Below, piece by piece: positions 1-7,198 of a stretch of 20,119 nucleotides of DNA. The notes beneath the pieces are model-generated. The model was not told the DNA's origin. It saw only the letters and a program-made list of their open reading frames with translations, and did not search any database. Source of the DNA: JACJYE01 sp964432875 (GTDB lineage Bacteria; Bacteroidota; Bacteroidia; Chitinophagales; Saprospiraceae); assembly GCA_964432875.1 (NCBI GenBank), contig CAYSPJ010000094.1, positions 1 to 20,119 on the forward strand. The letters are read 5' to 3'. A program made the position numbers and the translations under genes. The number at the start of each line of letters is the position of its first letter. The stretch's first letter is position 1.

Positions 1-254
1 AGAATAATCCTTACCGGGGGGCAGCGGGTTTTAGGGCCTGCTGCCGGCCCCATTGCATAAGCGGAAGGGCGCCTGGGTATTTACCCGGCGCCCTTTCTGC
101 ATTTATAGCGCTTTAGGATTATTGCTTCTACATTAACGTGAGATTTTCTGCTAATTCATTGTTAGAAAGTAACATAACCCAGGTTAAGGCTGAGATTGCA
201 GTCGGGGCGAAAGCTGCCATTAGCGGGGCCCACGGTACTAGCCATCCTCACCTT
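1..254. other. Left-edge non-coding stretch, possibly holding the 3' end of a plus-strand gene
   Basis: No complete gene is seen here. The plus-strand frame starting at base 1 stays open to a TAA at 58-60, adding 19 codons. It is followed within 10 bases by a hairpin that could be a terminator, which is the arrangement expected for the tail of a gene beginning off the left edge. The remaining bases up to the oxyR stop codon hold no convincing ORF or repeat. The 19-residue tail is too short to identify. Confidence 0.3.
67..96 (+). terminator. Possible intrinsic terminator of a gene off the left edge
   Basis: The 7-bp arms GGGCGCC (67-73) and GGCGCCC (87-93) enclose a further GGGT/ACCC stem (75-78 with 83-86), separated by a one-base bulge. 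The hairpin is very stable. The following T-tract (TTTCTGCATTT) is interrupted, so termination efficiency is uncertain. The opposite strand has no T-tract, which favours plus-strand function. Confidence 0.5.
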
Positions 255-1181
255 TCAACGCCCTATCTCGATTCGCCTCAGTTCGCGGGCGATTTGAAGC
301 TCTTCTGGCAGTGATTCGAGGATAGCTTGTTGCAAGGCTTCGAGGATTTGGTTGCGGGCGAAATCCTGGTGGATCACGAGGCTGACTTCCCGGGCGGGGG
401 CGGGCGGCAGAAAGAGGCGGATGCGCTGCTTTTGGGCTGCCGACATGGAGCGAGTAGCTAATTCTGGTAGAATAGTAGAGCCTTTCTGCGACTCCACAAG
501 TTGAATGAGGGTCTCGATACTACCGGCCGCATAGTCCAGTTGTGGGCTGCTTTTCTGGCGCAGTTCGCACAAGTTCATGACCTGGGAGTGGAAGCAGTGC
601 GATTCCTCCAACAACCATAGCTCGCTAGGGTCAATATCTTCTGGCAGCAGGTAATTGCGGGTATTTTCGTTGCGGGTATAGACGACGAAGGCTTCGTAAA
701 AGAGCGGGATTTCCCGCAGGCTCTTCTCACCAATAGGCGTGGCCATGATACCAATATCCAGTTCGTTTCGCTGCAGTAGGCGGATAATTTCCTCGGTGGT
801 GTATTCTCCGATGCGGAGCTTGATTTTAGGATGTTCATCCAGGAAGCAGCCAGCGAAAAGCGGCACCAGGTAGGGGGCTAAGGTAGGGATAACCCCCAGG
901 CTGAGGCTACCTTCAATTTCACCTCGGTAAGCCTGTGCCAACTCCCTTATGCCCCCCACTTCATTCAGCACCCGTCGGGCCCTGGTGATGACTGCTTCAC
1001 CTATTTCCGTTGGCACTACGGGCTTTTGCGAGCGGTCTAGTAGCTTGACACCCAACTCCTCTTCCAGCTTTTGGATCATCATGCTCAAGGTGGGCTGGGT
1101 GACGTGACAGGCGGCTGCCGCTTGGGCAAAATGGCGAAAGCGGGCTACCGCAAGCAAGTATTCGAGCTGCTGAATATTCAT
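255..1181 (-). CDS. oxyR: OxyR-type LysR-family hydrogen peroxide sensor/regulator
   Basis: This is a 308-residue LysR-family regulator of normal length. An N-terminal winged helix-turn-helix (about residues 1-60, with the typical VTQPTLSMMIQKLEEELG recognition region) is followed by a linker helix and a periplasmic-binding-protein-like sensor domain (about 90-300). The diagnostic feature is Cys196 and Cys205 in HCFHSQVMNLC. The nine-residue spacing and leading His match the C199/C208 disulfide switch of Escherichia coli OxyR. In that family, peroxide oxidises the first cysteine, the disulfide forms, and catalase, peroxiredoxin and iron-storage genes are activated. No such targets lie nearby. 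The gene follows the large T9SS protein on the same strand after a 66-base gap and could be read through from it. The chosen start gives the canonical MNIQQLEYLLAVA opening. Confidence 0.93.
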   Translation of the reverse strand: MNIQQLEYLLAVARFRHFAQAAAACHVTQPTLSMMIQKLEEELGVKLLDRSQKPVVPTEIGEAVITRARRVLNEVGGIRELAQAYRGEIEGSLSLGVIPTLAPYLVPLFAGCFLDEHPKIKLRIGEYTTEEIIRLLQRNELDIGIMATPIGEKSLREIPLFYEAFVVYTRNENTRNYLLPEDIDPSELWLLEESHCFHSQVMNLCELRQKSSPQLDYAAGSIETLIQLVESQKGSTILPELATRSMSAAQKQRIRLFLPPAPAREVSLVIHQDFARNQILEALQQAILESLPEELQIARELRRIEIGR

Positions 1182-1247
1182 AGGGTTGATGTGCTATGGT
1201 TAAAAGTTGTCAAAGAACCAGAAAATGGTAGCTGACCTAAGCCCTTA

Positions 1248-4200
1248 TCAGCGACAAATAATCTTGCCCGCAGACATAAACCGCTCGCCCTTGGCGCGAT
1301 AGGTGTAAAGGCCGGCTGGCAGATCAGCGGGGAGCCGTAGCCGGGCCGGGCCTTCCATAATGGCCTGCAGTAGCAGCTTGCCGCCAGTATCGAACAACTC
1401 AAAGAGATAAGCCCCCGTTTGATTGGTAGCGATATGCAGCTCCTGTCCGGCACTTACCGGATTGGGGTACACCAGGTACCTGCTGGGCAGGCTAGGAGTA
1501 GCTACGGCCACCAAATCGCTTTGAAGGATGAGCAATTGGCCTGAGGTCAAGTCATTATTGTTGGTAGAGAAAGCCAACTGGCCATCTGTAGGGCCGGGTA
1601 CTGCTTCCGTTGCCCCAGTTATGGCGCTGATCCAATGATCGCCTTCTCCATTGTCAGGGCGCTGCAACAGGGAAAAAGCTGCAGTTTGATTTTCCGCGCC
1701 TACCGGGATGGGCAGCCCGCTCAAGCGTAAAGATTGTAATGGCCCCCATCCGCTATTCATGCCATAATTGTTGATAATCCAATAGCCGGAAGGAGGGAGT
1801 GCTTCCTGGCCCGGCAGGAAATCAGGAGGCACCTGTAGCCGGGTAGCAACGACCGGCCCGTTGGGCAGGATGGCACCGGGGGCGAAAGCCAGGCTCAACC
1901 CCGTCTGGGAAAAGTTATAGGTGCCCGGTGCTTGCAGCAGCAGTTGCTGGCTGTTGCCGCTGCCAAGTGGTGCGGTAGAAAGGCTACGGCCAGCAAAGCC
2001 TGAAGGGAGCGCATGTTGATTACCCAGTTTATTCAGAGCAGGGCCCTGGCTTTCATTAAATTGGAAATAAGCCGCAAGCCCTTCGTCGGTATCGGGATGG
2101 CTGGTTAAATGGCGGCGCAGGCGTATCTCCTCCGTAGTAAGTGCGCGCTGGTAAAAACGCACCTCGTCAATCAAGCCACGGAAGTTGCGGCTTTCCCAGC
2201 CACGATAACTGCCCAAGTACGTGGCTAAAACGCTGAAATCGACGGGCTCGGCATTGAAGCTGTGCAAAGCGCTTTTGCCATTCAGGTACAATTCAATCCC
2301 ATTAGGGCGGACGACCATCGCTACGTAAGACCATTCATCAACGGGGACTTTCAGGCCGCTGCTCCACCACCAAGCCCCGCCGGGCCAATGGTAGCCCAAT
2401 TCCATCTCTGGCCGGAAATTGAAGCCGGCTGCTGGCCCAGAGCTAGTTATGGCGATCCCCGTGTATTCATCCTGGATGCCCTGCGGCTTGATCCAGGCCG
2501 TGATCGTCAGTTCATTCCCGTTGATGGGCAAGCCTTCTACGGTAGCATAGTCGCCAGATTGTTGGAGGCTTAGCGCCAGGCCAGGGATGGTGTCAGGCCG
2601 ACAGGCTTCCACCAGCACCATGTTTTCTATCGTGCGGCTGTCGCTCTGCCCCGCTGCGTCAGTGACCGTAAGGCTTACCGTATAATTGCCTTCGATGCCA
2701 AAGACGACCTTGGGGTTGCGTACGTCCAGGGCGCTGACGTAAGCCGGGGCGGGCGAAATGCTCCAGGCCCAGCTAGCGCCAGCATGGTGCAGCACGGAGT
2801 AGTCATCGAAATAAAAGGTATCGCGTGCGCAGCCGGCCCACAGTTTATCAACGGTAGGCTGGGCTAAAGGAGAGGAGGGCAGTGCCAGTTCTGTTTCCCA
2901 AATACCGTTGCCATAAGTAGCCAGGCGCAGCTTATTTTCGCGGTAGTAGGGGCGTAGGGCATTAGCGTCGGTGCGCAAGGGCAATCCATCGTTGTAGAGC
3001 GACCAATCGGTCATGCTATTATCGCGGTAGAAGACAGCTTTATCGGTACCGAGGTAAACGGCCCCATCCGTGCCAGCTTGATAGAAGATGGTATGAATGA
3101 CGTGCCCATTGAGGGTAGGGGTGGTCAGGTTTGCCCAGCTCTGGCCGCCGTCAATAGTGCGGAACACCTTGGCACCGTCGTTGTGGTTGTGGGCAAAGCT
3201 GACCCAGAGTTCATTTTCATTCTCCGGGTTGAGGGCCATGCCGCCAGCGCGCTGGGAAGATACGCCATTGGGGAAGGCTCGTTGCTGCCAACTTAGCCCG
3301 CCATCCTGAGTGTGCCAGAGGGTAGCCCCGTAGAAAGAGGTGCGTTGATAGACATAAATGAACTGCGGGTTGCTGCGGGATATTTCAAATTGCAGCACTG
3401 GCCGGCCGGGGTCGTTGCCAAAAGTGCCGATGGCAGAAAAAGAGGCCCCGCCATCTTCTGATTTCCAAAGCTGGTGGTCCAGCCCCAGGTAGAGGTGGTT
3501 GTAGCAGCGCGGGTCAAACTCTAGTTTACTAGAGTGGGCCGCGAAGTAAGACTCCAGCGGATAAAACTGTAAGCTAGGCAAGCTGGCTACCGCCCCGTCG
3601 ATGCTGTGTGGTACTGCCTGAGAGCTGATGTCGGAAAAGTAAGCGATGCCTCTGCCGGGGTTGACATAGCCCGTAGGTGCTTCGGCACCACCCAGGCGCA
3701 GCGCAGTACCCGCTGGGAAGCTAGGCCGCAAGGCTGTATTGCCGTTGTGGTAACGCCCCCCTACCAGCAGGTCTTCGTTCCAACCGCTGCCAAAGCCCCA
3801 AAATTCTGAAGCAGTAATGCCGTTCTTACGAGATTCTACCGTGGCAAATTCATTAGCAGTGAAATCGATACCGCCGTCGGTAGCTAGCCACAGGCCATTG
3901 GGGCTAACGGCTATCTCCTGCATGTCGGGATGAATCCAGGTATTGCCCTGATAACCGCCGATGACGTTAAAGCTGTTGCCGCCATTGGTGGATTTATAAA
4001 GGCTGACGCCACCAATATAAATAATCTCGGGATTGAATGGCGAAATGGCCAGCACGAAATCGTAAAACCCCTGGTAAGGGCCGCCGCCGCCCTCGTTTAT
4101 CATGATGTTCTTGTGGCTGCCCGGGCCGCCGCTGTATTCGTAAGGGCCACCCACGTGAGGGCCTTGCAGGCTCCAGGTTTCGCCACCATCCGAGCTCTTC

Positions 4201-5297
4201 CACAGGCCGAGGTAGCCATCATCCCCGGCTTTGGAGTTCCCAATCAATCCAGCGACGATCAGATTGGGAGAAAGGGGGGATACCGCCAGCTTGGCACCAC
4301 CATCAGAAAGGCCGCTGTAGTTGGGGTTGGGTGGCAGATACCAGCCAGCATCTTTAATTATCCAGCTCTGCCCGCCATCAATAGACTTCAAAAATTCACA
4401 ACGCTTCTGGGCCGTATTGCCGCGCACCAGGAAGAGCACCTGCGGGTCATCGGGCTTGAATTCGATATCGTAAACCGGGTTGTTGAACAACTGCTGCCAG
4501 CTTAGCCCACCATCATCGGAACGCCATAGGCCTTTTTGCCCAGCCACAATGAGCTGTTGCTCGTCAGCAGGGCTGATGGCGATGCCATTGACGCCCAGCC
4601 CGGCAGTTTCCAACAATATCTCCCAGGTGCTGCCTCCATCGGTCGTGCGGTAGAGGCGATCCCAATCGCCGGCATAAGCGATATCCGCATCATTGGGGCT
4701 GATGCGCACGATGCGCACCGTCGCCATCATGGTGTTGGCCGAGATGTGGCGCCAAAGCAGCCCTTGGTTGTCAGAGCGGAATATTCCGCCGCTTTCCGTG
4801 CCACAGTAGAGGATGTCGGGGTTGGTTTTTGCCACGTCCAGGGTGTAAGCATTAGCTTGCCAGGAAACCTTAAACTGGCTAGTGCCCTGATTGTAAGTCT
4901 CAAAGGGCCCCAGATTGCTCCAGCTCCCTGCTTGCCGCTGGGGCGGGTGGCTCTGCAGCAGTTGCCGGTAGCGCTTTTCGTCTTGTTGCAGGGCTTCCAA
5001 GCTCGGCCATTCAATATAGCCTTCGGCATCGAGATAAGGCTCCGCCTGTCGCCGCCAGTGCTTGTAGTTTTGGGTGTGGGTGTTTTTTTCAAAAGGGTGG
5101 GCCGTATAATATGCGCGATAAGCGCTGTCTATCTGTCGGACATTAGGATTATCGGCGTACATGAGCTGTGCCCAGGCGGGGATTTCGGGGCTGTCGGGGG
5201 GGATGGTTTTAAACCATTTTTGAGCTTGGGCAGCCAAAGGTTGGTTAAAAGCCAGAAAAAGGAGGGGCAGAATAGCAGAGCGGAAGCAAAGGCGCAT
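1248..5297 (-). CDS. Secreted T9SS cargo protein with BNR/sortilin-type propeller, PKD and LamG-like domains
   Basis: This 1349-residue protein is exported by Sec and then probably by the type IX system to the cell surface or medium. A signal peptide (1-24) precedes a propeller region (about 140-800) with nine Asp-box/BNR motifs. The clearest are RTTDGGSTW 217-225, RSDDGGLSW 259-267, KSIDGGQSW 304-312, KSSDGGETW 367-375, KSEDGGASF 612-620, HTQDGGLSW 662-670 and RTIDGGQSW 713-721. Degenerate copies lie at 174 and 435. A PKD-like domain (about 818-898) and a LamG/concanavalin-like domain (about 905-1060, with WSYVAMVV and LIDEVRFYQRAL) follow. Residues 1274-1349 form a type A sorting domain with the YPNP motif and a GKIICR end. 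Sialidase catalytic residues were not recognised, so an adhesive or polysaccharide-binding role, or a VPS10/sortilin-like one, fits better than an enzyme. The substrate is unknown. Confidence 0.9.
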   Translation of the reverse strand: MRLCFRSAILPLLFLAFNQPLAAQAQKWFKTIPPDSPEIPAWAQLMYADNPNVRQIDSAYRAYYTAHPFEKNTHTQNYKHWRRQAEPYLDAEGYIEWPSLEALQQDEKRYRQLLQSHPPQRQAGSWSNLGPFETYNQGTSQFKVSWQANAYTLDVAKTNPDILYCGTESGGIFRSDNQGLLWRHISANTMMATVRIVRISPNDADIAYAGDWDRLYRTTDGGSTWEILLETAGLGVNGIAISPADEQQLIVAGQKGLWRSDDGGLSWQQLFNNPVYDIEFKPDDPQVLFLVRGNTAQKRCEFLKSIDGGQSWIIKDAGWYLPPNPNYSGLSDGGAKLAVSPLSPNLIVAGLIGNSKAGDDGYLGLWKSSDGGETWSLQGPHVGGPYEYSGGPGSHKNIMINEGGGGPYQGFYDFVLAISPFNPEIIYIGGVSLYKSTNGGNSFNVIGGYQGNTWIHPDMQEIAVSPNGLWLATDGGIDFTANEFATVESRKNGITASEFWGFGSGWNEDLLVGGRYHNGNTALRPSFPAGTALRLGGAEAPTGYVNPGRGIAYFSDISSQAVPHSIDGAVASLPSLQFYPLESYFAAHSSKLEFDPRCYNHLYLGLDHQLWKSEDGGASFSAIGTFGNDPGRPVLQFEISRSNPQFIYVYQRTSFYGATLWHTQDGGLSWQQRAFPNGVSSQRAGGMALNPENENELWVSFAHNHNDGAKVFRTIDGGQSWANLTTPTLNGHVIHTIFYQAGTDGAVYLGTDKAVFYRDNSMTDWSLYNDGLPLRTDANALRPYYRENKLRLATYGNGIWETELALPSSPLAQPTVDKLWAGCARDTFYFDDYSVLHHAGASWAWSISPAPAYVSALDVRNPKVVFGIEGNYTVSLTVTDAAGQSDSRTIENMVLVEACRPDTIPGLALSLQQSGDYATVEGLPINGNELTITAWIKPQGIQDEYTGIAITSSGPAAGFNFRPEMELGYHWPGGAWWWSSGLKVPVDEWSYVAMVVRPNGIELYLNGKSALHSFNAEPVDFSVLATYLGSYRGWESRNFRGLIDEVRFYQRALTTEEIRLRRHLTSHPDTDEGLAAYFQFNESQGPALNKLGNQHALPSGFAGRSLSTAPLGSGNSQQLLLQAPGTYNFSQTGLSLAFAPGAILPNGPVVATRLQVPPDFLPGQEALPPSGYWIINNYGMNSGWGPLQSLRLSGLPIPVGAENQTAAFSLLQRPDNGEGDHWISAITGATEAVPGPTDGQLAFSTNNNDLTSGQLLILQSDLVAVATPSLPSRYLVYPNPVSAGQELHIATNQTGAYLFELFDTGGKLLLQAIMEGPARLRLPADLPAGLYTYRAKGERFMSAGKIICR

Positions 5298-5310
5298 ATT
5301 GTTTTGTGCG

Positions 5311-5318
5311 CAAAGATA
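5311..5318 (-). promoter_or_regulatory. Bacteroidota -7 promoter element upstream of the T9SS cargo gene
   Basis: The minus strand reads TATCTTTG, an exact match to the TAnnTTTG -7 consensus, 13 bases before the ATG at 5297. This implies a very short 5' leader. A -33 TTG at the usual distance is not obvious. The element suggests the big secreted protein has its own promoter, separate from the small secreted protein upstream. Confidence 0.55.
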
Positions 5319-5409
5319 TAAAAACCCCTATTTTTCTATGCTTGAACCCCTTTGCGCTGACAACTCCTTTTGGCTTCCAATAGGTTTGGCCAAGCATACG
5401 AAATCGTCA

Positions 5410-5883
5410 TCATGCCTTGGTATCAGGGGCTTTCTTTTTCAGGATGATGCGCCCCCGCTGGCGCTTATGGCTGGAGGAATCGGTGGGGATATCCTGCCAG
5501 TAGCCTTCCAGGCTTGAGTCCCAGATACTGCGTTTGAAGACAAATTGGTATTTGCGGCTGAACTCCCCTGCTGATCCCTGGCCTTCCTCCCAGTTCCCCA
5601 GCCGGGCAGGGGCCTCTTCGAGATAAACCGAGCGGTCTTCATACATCCTGCCGCTCAGCCGCCTGGTGATGATGCTATCCTTACGGATATAAATGTAGGA
5701 CTGGCCCTTGATATGTCCATCCTGGACCTGGAGGAACAGCTCGAAACGATGCCCATCTTTGGTGTGGAGCCCCCCTTCGGTGATGATACCTTCCCAAATG
5801 CCCGATAAGGCTTTTTGAGCAGTAAGGCTAAGGGGTGAAATACTTAACAGGATACTGTTTAAAAGAAAAAAAAGGCGCAACAT
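5410..5883 (-). CDS. Small secreted protein of unknown function
   Basis: This 157-residue protein has a clear signal peptide (hydrophobic residues 3-20, likely cleavage after TAQ at about residue 23) and no lipobox, so it is probably periplasmic or secreted. The mature part begins SGIWEGIITEGG and alternates short beta-like stretches (FELFLQVQ, GQSYIYI, KYQFVFKR) with turns, ending in a basic tail (RGRIILKKK). The pattern suggests a small beta-barrel or lipocalin-like fold, but no family was recognised and no catalytic motif is evident. It lies upstream of the T9SS cargo gene on the same strand with a 112-base gap that contains a separate promoter element, so co-transcription is uncertain. 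A long inverted repeat lies 24 bases upstream of its start. Confidence 0.75.
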   Translation of the reverse strand: MLRLFFLLNSILLSISPLSLTAQKALSGIWEGIITEGGLHTKDGHRFELFLQVQDGHIKGQSYIYIRKDSIITRRLSGRMYEDRSVYLEEAPARLGNWEEGQGSAGEFSRKYQFVFKRSIWDSSLEGYWQDIPTDSSSHKRQRGRIILKKKAPDTKA

Positions 5884-5906
5884 GGTCTTGGTTTATTTCT
5901 GTTCCT

Positions 5907-5957
5907 TCTTTGACCATTTGGCTTCCTGCTGGGATAGAGCACACCAATGGTCAAAGA
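5907..5957. repeat. Long imperfect inverted repeat upstream of the small secreted protein gene
   Basis: TCTTTGACCATTTGG (5907-5921) and CCAATGGTCAAAGA (5944-5957) are complementary except for one extra T, giving a 14-bp stem around a 22-base loop. Neither strand has a T-tract directly after it, so it does not look like a simple terminator. Its position in the 243-base divergent gap between the secreted-protein gene and the bacilliredoxin gene suits an operator or a 5' UTR structure. Confidence 0.6.
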
Positions 5958-6126
5958 ATCAATCTGTTTTGACTCAATGATAGGGGAAAACGGCCTAATT
6001 GGCAAAATATTGGGTGTAGGTATTATGGATTTGAGCGAAAAATCATTGAACCAAGGGGCTTGGCCAGTTGTATAACAAGATGATTTTGAGATTTCTTTTT
6101 ATTGAATCTAAATAAGCAAAAACGAT

Positions 6127-6540
6127 ATGTATCCAGAACAATTGACCATCCCAATGGCCCAAGACTTGACGAGCCATGGTTTTGAAAGCCTCGCCACGCC
6201 AGAAGCCGTTAGCGAAGCATTGGAGCAAGCAGAAGGGACCGTGCTGCTCGTGGTAAACTCGGTGTGTGGCTGTGCCGCAGCAAATGCTCGCCCTGGCGCT
6301 AAGCTTGCCGTACAGCATGACAAGGTGCCCGACCGTTTAGTCACCGTATTTGCTGGTGTTGATCACGCTGCCACCGCCAAGGCCCGCGAGCATATGTTGC
6401 CATATCCTCCTTCCTCTCCTTCAATCGCCTTGTTTAAAGACGGCCGCTTGGTACACTTCCTGGAGCGCCACCACATCGAGGGGCGTTCGAAGGAAATCAT
6501 TGCTGAAAATTTGAAAATGGCTTTTGATCGGTATTGCTGA
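6127..6540 (+). CDS. Bacilliredoxin, BrxA/BrxB (YphP/YqiW) family
   Basis: This 137-residue protein is the usual size for the family. It has the diagnostic VVNSVCGCAAANARPGA stretch, with the active-site Cys47-Gly48-Cys49 following a thioredoxin-fold beta strand. A second core region (YPPSSPSIALFKDGRLVHFLERHHIEG, about residues 96-122) matches family members. BrxA/BrxB remove bacillithiol from mixed disulfides on cytoplasmic proteins, usually with bacillithiol and the reductase YpdA. Its presence implies the host makes bacillithiol or a similar thiol, which occurs in some Bacteroidota; that is inference. It is a single-gene unit, divergent from the secreted-protein gene and closed by its own terminator. 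BrxA and BrxB cannot be told apart from sequence alone, so no symbol is given. Confidence 0.93.
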   Translation: MYPEQLTIPMAQDLTSHGFESLATPEAVSEALEQAEGTVLLVVNSVCGCAAANARPGAKLAVQHDKVPDRLVTVFAGVDHAATAKAREHMLPYPPSSPSIALFKDGRLVHFLERHHIEGRSKEIIAENLKMAFDRYC

Positions 6541-6546
6541 TACCTT

Positions 6547-6598
6547 AAAAACTGACGCTTCCCTCATTTCATTTTTCAGGGTGGCGTCAGTTTTTTTT
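6547..6598 (+). terminator. Strong intrinsic terminator of the bacilliredoxin gene
   Basis: ACTGACGC (6551-6558) pairs with GCGTCAGT (6584-6591), and an inner CCCT/AGGG stem (6561-6564 with 6578-6581) strengthens it. The stem is extended by AAAA/TTTT and followed by an eight-base T-run beginning at 6591. It starts 7 bases after the bacilliredoxin stop codon. Confidence 0.93.
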
Positions 6599-6845
6599 CT
6601 CCTTACTTCTTTGCCTCCTCCTTCCTCTTTTACTCAACCTGGATACGACTGGTTTCTCCAGTCTGGCGCATTATTTCCACGGGCTTATTGAGATGGCACA
6701 CAGCGTTGGCTAAAATGAGTTGCTTTTTGTCCATGCGAAGCCTTCTTGAAGGAGCAAAGCCTCGGCGGGACAAAAAACAGGACAGCTTGAGCAGGAAATA
6801 GCTCCGCTTTATCCTGTGATGATGCCCATCGGATGATCTGCACAT

Positions 6846-6881
6846 AAAAAAAAGCCCTGTCACACAGTGAGGTGACAGGGC
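6846..6881 (-). terminator. Perfect intrinsic terminator on the minus strand
   Basis: GCCCTGTCAC (6854-6863) and GTGACAGGGC (6872-6881) form a perfect 10-bp stem with an 8-base loop. On the minus strand it is followed by eight T residues (the A-run 6846-6853 on the plus strand). It can end either a long 3' UTR of the RND operon, whose stop codon is about 318 bases upstream, or a separate small transcript starting near 7140. Confidence 0.85.
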
Positions 6882-6987
6882 ATTAGATAGATAAACACTA
6901 TGAACAACACTATAAAAATAGTGGGGGATACAAAACGATGAATCCTCACGCGACATCCAATGGATGCCAAGTCTCTCCTTATTCTGG

Positions 6988-7025
6988 TAAACTGAGGGTT
7001 AAGTTTTAAACTGAGGGTTGAGCTT
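6988..7025. repeat. 19-base tandem duplication
   Basis: Two adjacent copies of a 19-base unit begin TAAACTGAGGGTT at 6988 and at 7007 and diverge only slightly in their second halves (AAGTTT versus GAGCTT). The second copy runs into the palindrome AGCTTTTGAAAAGCT (7021-7035). The function is unknown. Confidence 0.7.
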
Positions 7026-7146
7026 TTGAAAAGCTGAATGAAGGGGGCTTTTTACCGATTTTCAAGTTTTCCGCTTGTTGATTTGGCAATAATCTATTAC
7101 GAACGCCAATAATAGTGCATTTTTTTATTTCCCACACTATTATGAG

Positions 7147-7154
7147 CAAAAATA
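7147..7154 (-). promoter_or_regulatory. Possible promoter -7 box for a minus-strand small RNA
   Basis: The minus strand reads TATTTTTG, an exact TAnnTTTG match, directed toward the terminator at 6846-6881. A clear -33 TTG is missing and the region is AT-rich, so a chance match is quite possible. If real, the transcript would be about 290-300 nt. Confidence 0.25.
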
Positions 7155-7198
7155 TGTAAAAAAATTGCCTTAAAGCCCCCCGTTTTTTTCAGCATCCA

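Larger units (their letters stand above)
6599..7198. other. Gene-poor intergenic stretch of about 600 bases between bacilliredoxin terminator and RND gene
   Basis: No gene is supported with confidence. Visible structures are a GACTGG/CCAGTC hairpin (6647-6663), a TTTTTGTCC/GGACAAAAA inverted repeat (6724-6732 with 6768-6776) enclosing the CCTTC/GAAGG element at 6741-6752, a perfect terminator-like hairpin (6854-6881), and a CACTAT/ATAGTG hairpin (6908-6923). Further on are a 19-base tandem repeat (6988-7025), the palindrome AGCTTTTGAAAAGCT (7021-7035) and a 9-bp inverted repeat (7109-7117 with 7135-7143). Base composition turns AT-rich from about 7000 on. A 108-codon minus-strand ORF spans the terminator hairpin and is judged doubtful. 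Confidence 0.6.

Noticed and set aside
3930..4505. A 191-codon plus-strand ORF opposite the T9SS cargo gene
   Set aside because: It overlaps BNR-repeat coding sequence on the other strand and has no recognisable domain.
4536..5321. A 261-codon plus-strand ORF opposite the T9SS cargo gene
   Set aside because: It is entirely antisense to a well-supported gene with clear domains. Long antisense frames are expected at this GC content.
6630..6956. A 108-codon minus-strand ORF in the gap after the bacilliredoxin gene
   Set aside because: It runs straight through a perfect terminator hairpin with its T-tract. Its composition is odd (runs of Phe, His, Arg and Ser), and it matches no family I know. 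A shorter internal frame from Met75 (34 residues) cannot be excluded but has no support.
7155..7195. Possible terminator directly after the RND stop codon
   Set aside because: There are A- and T-runs, but no complementary GC-rich arms could be found, so the nearest convincing terminator is at 6846-6881.
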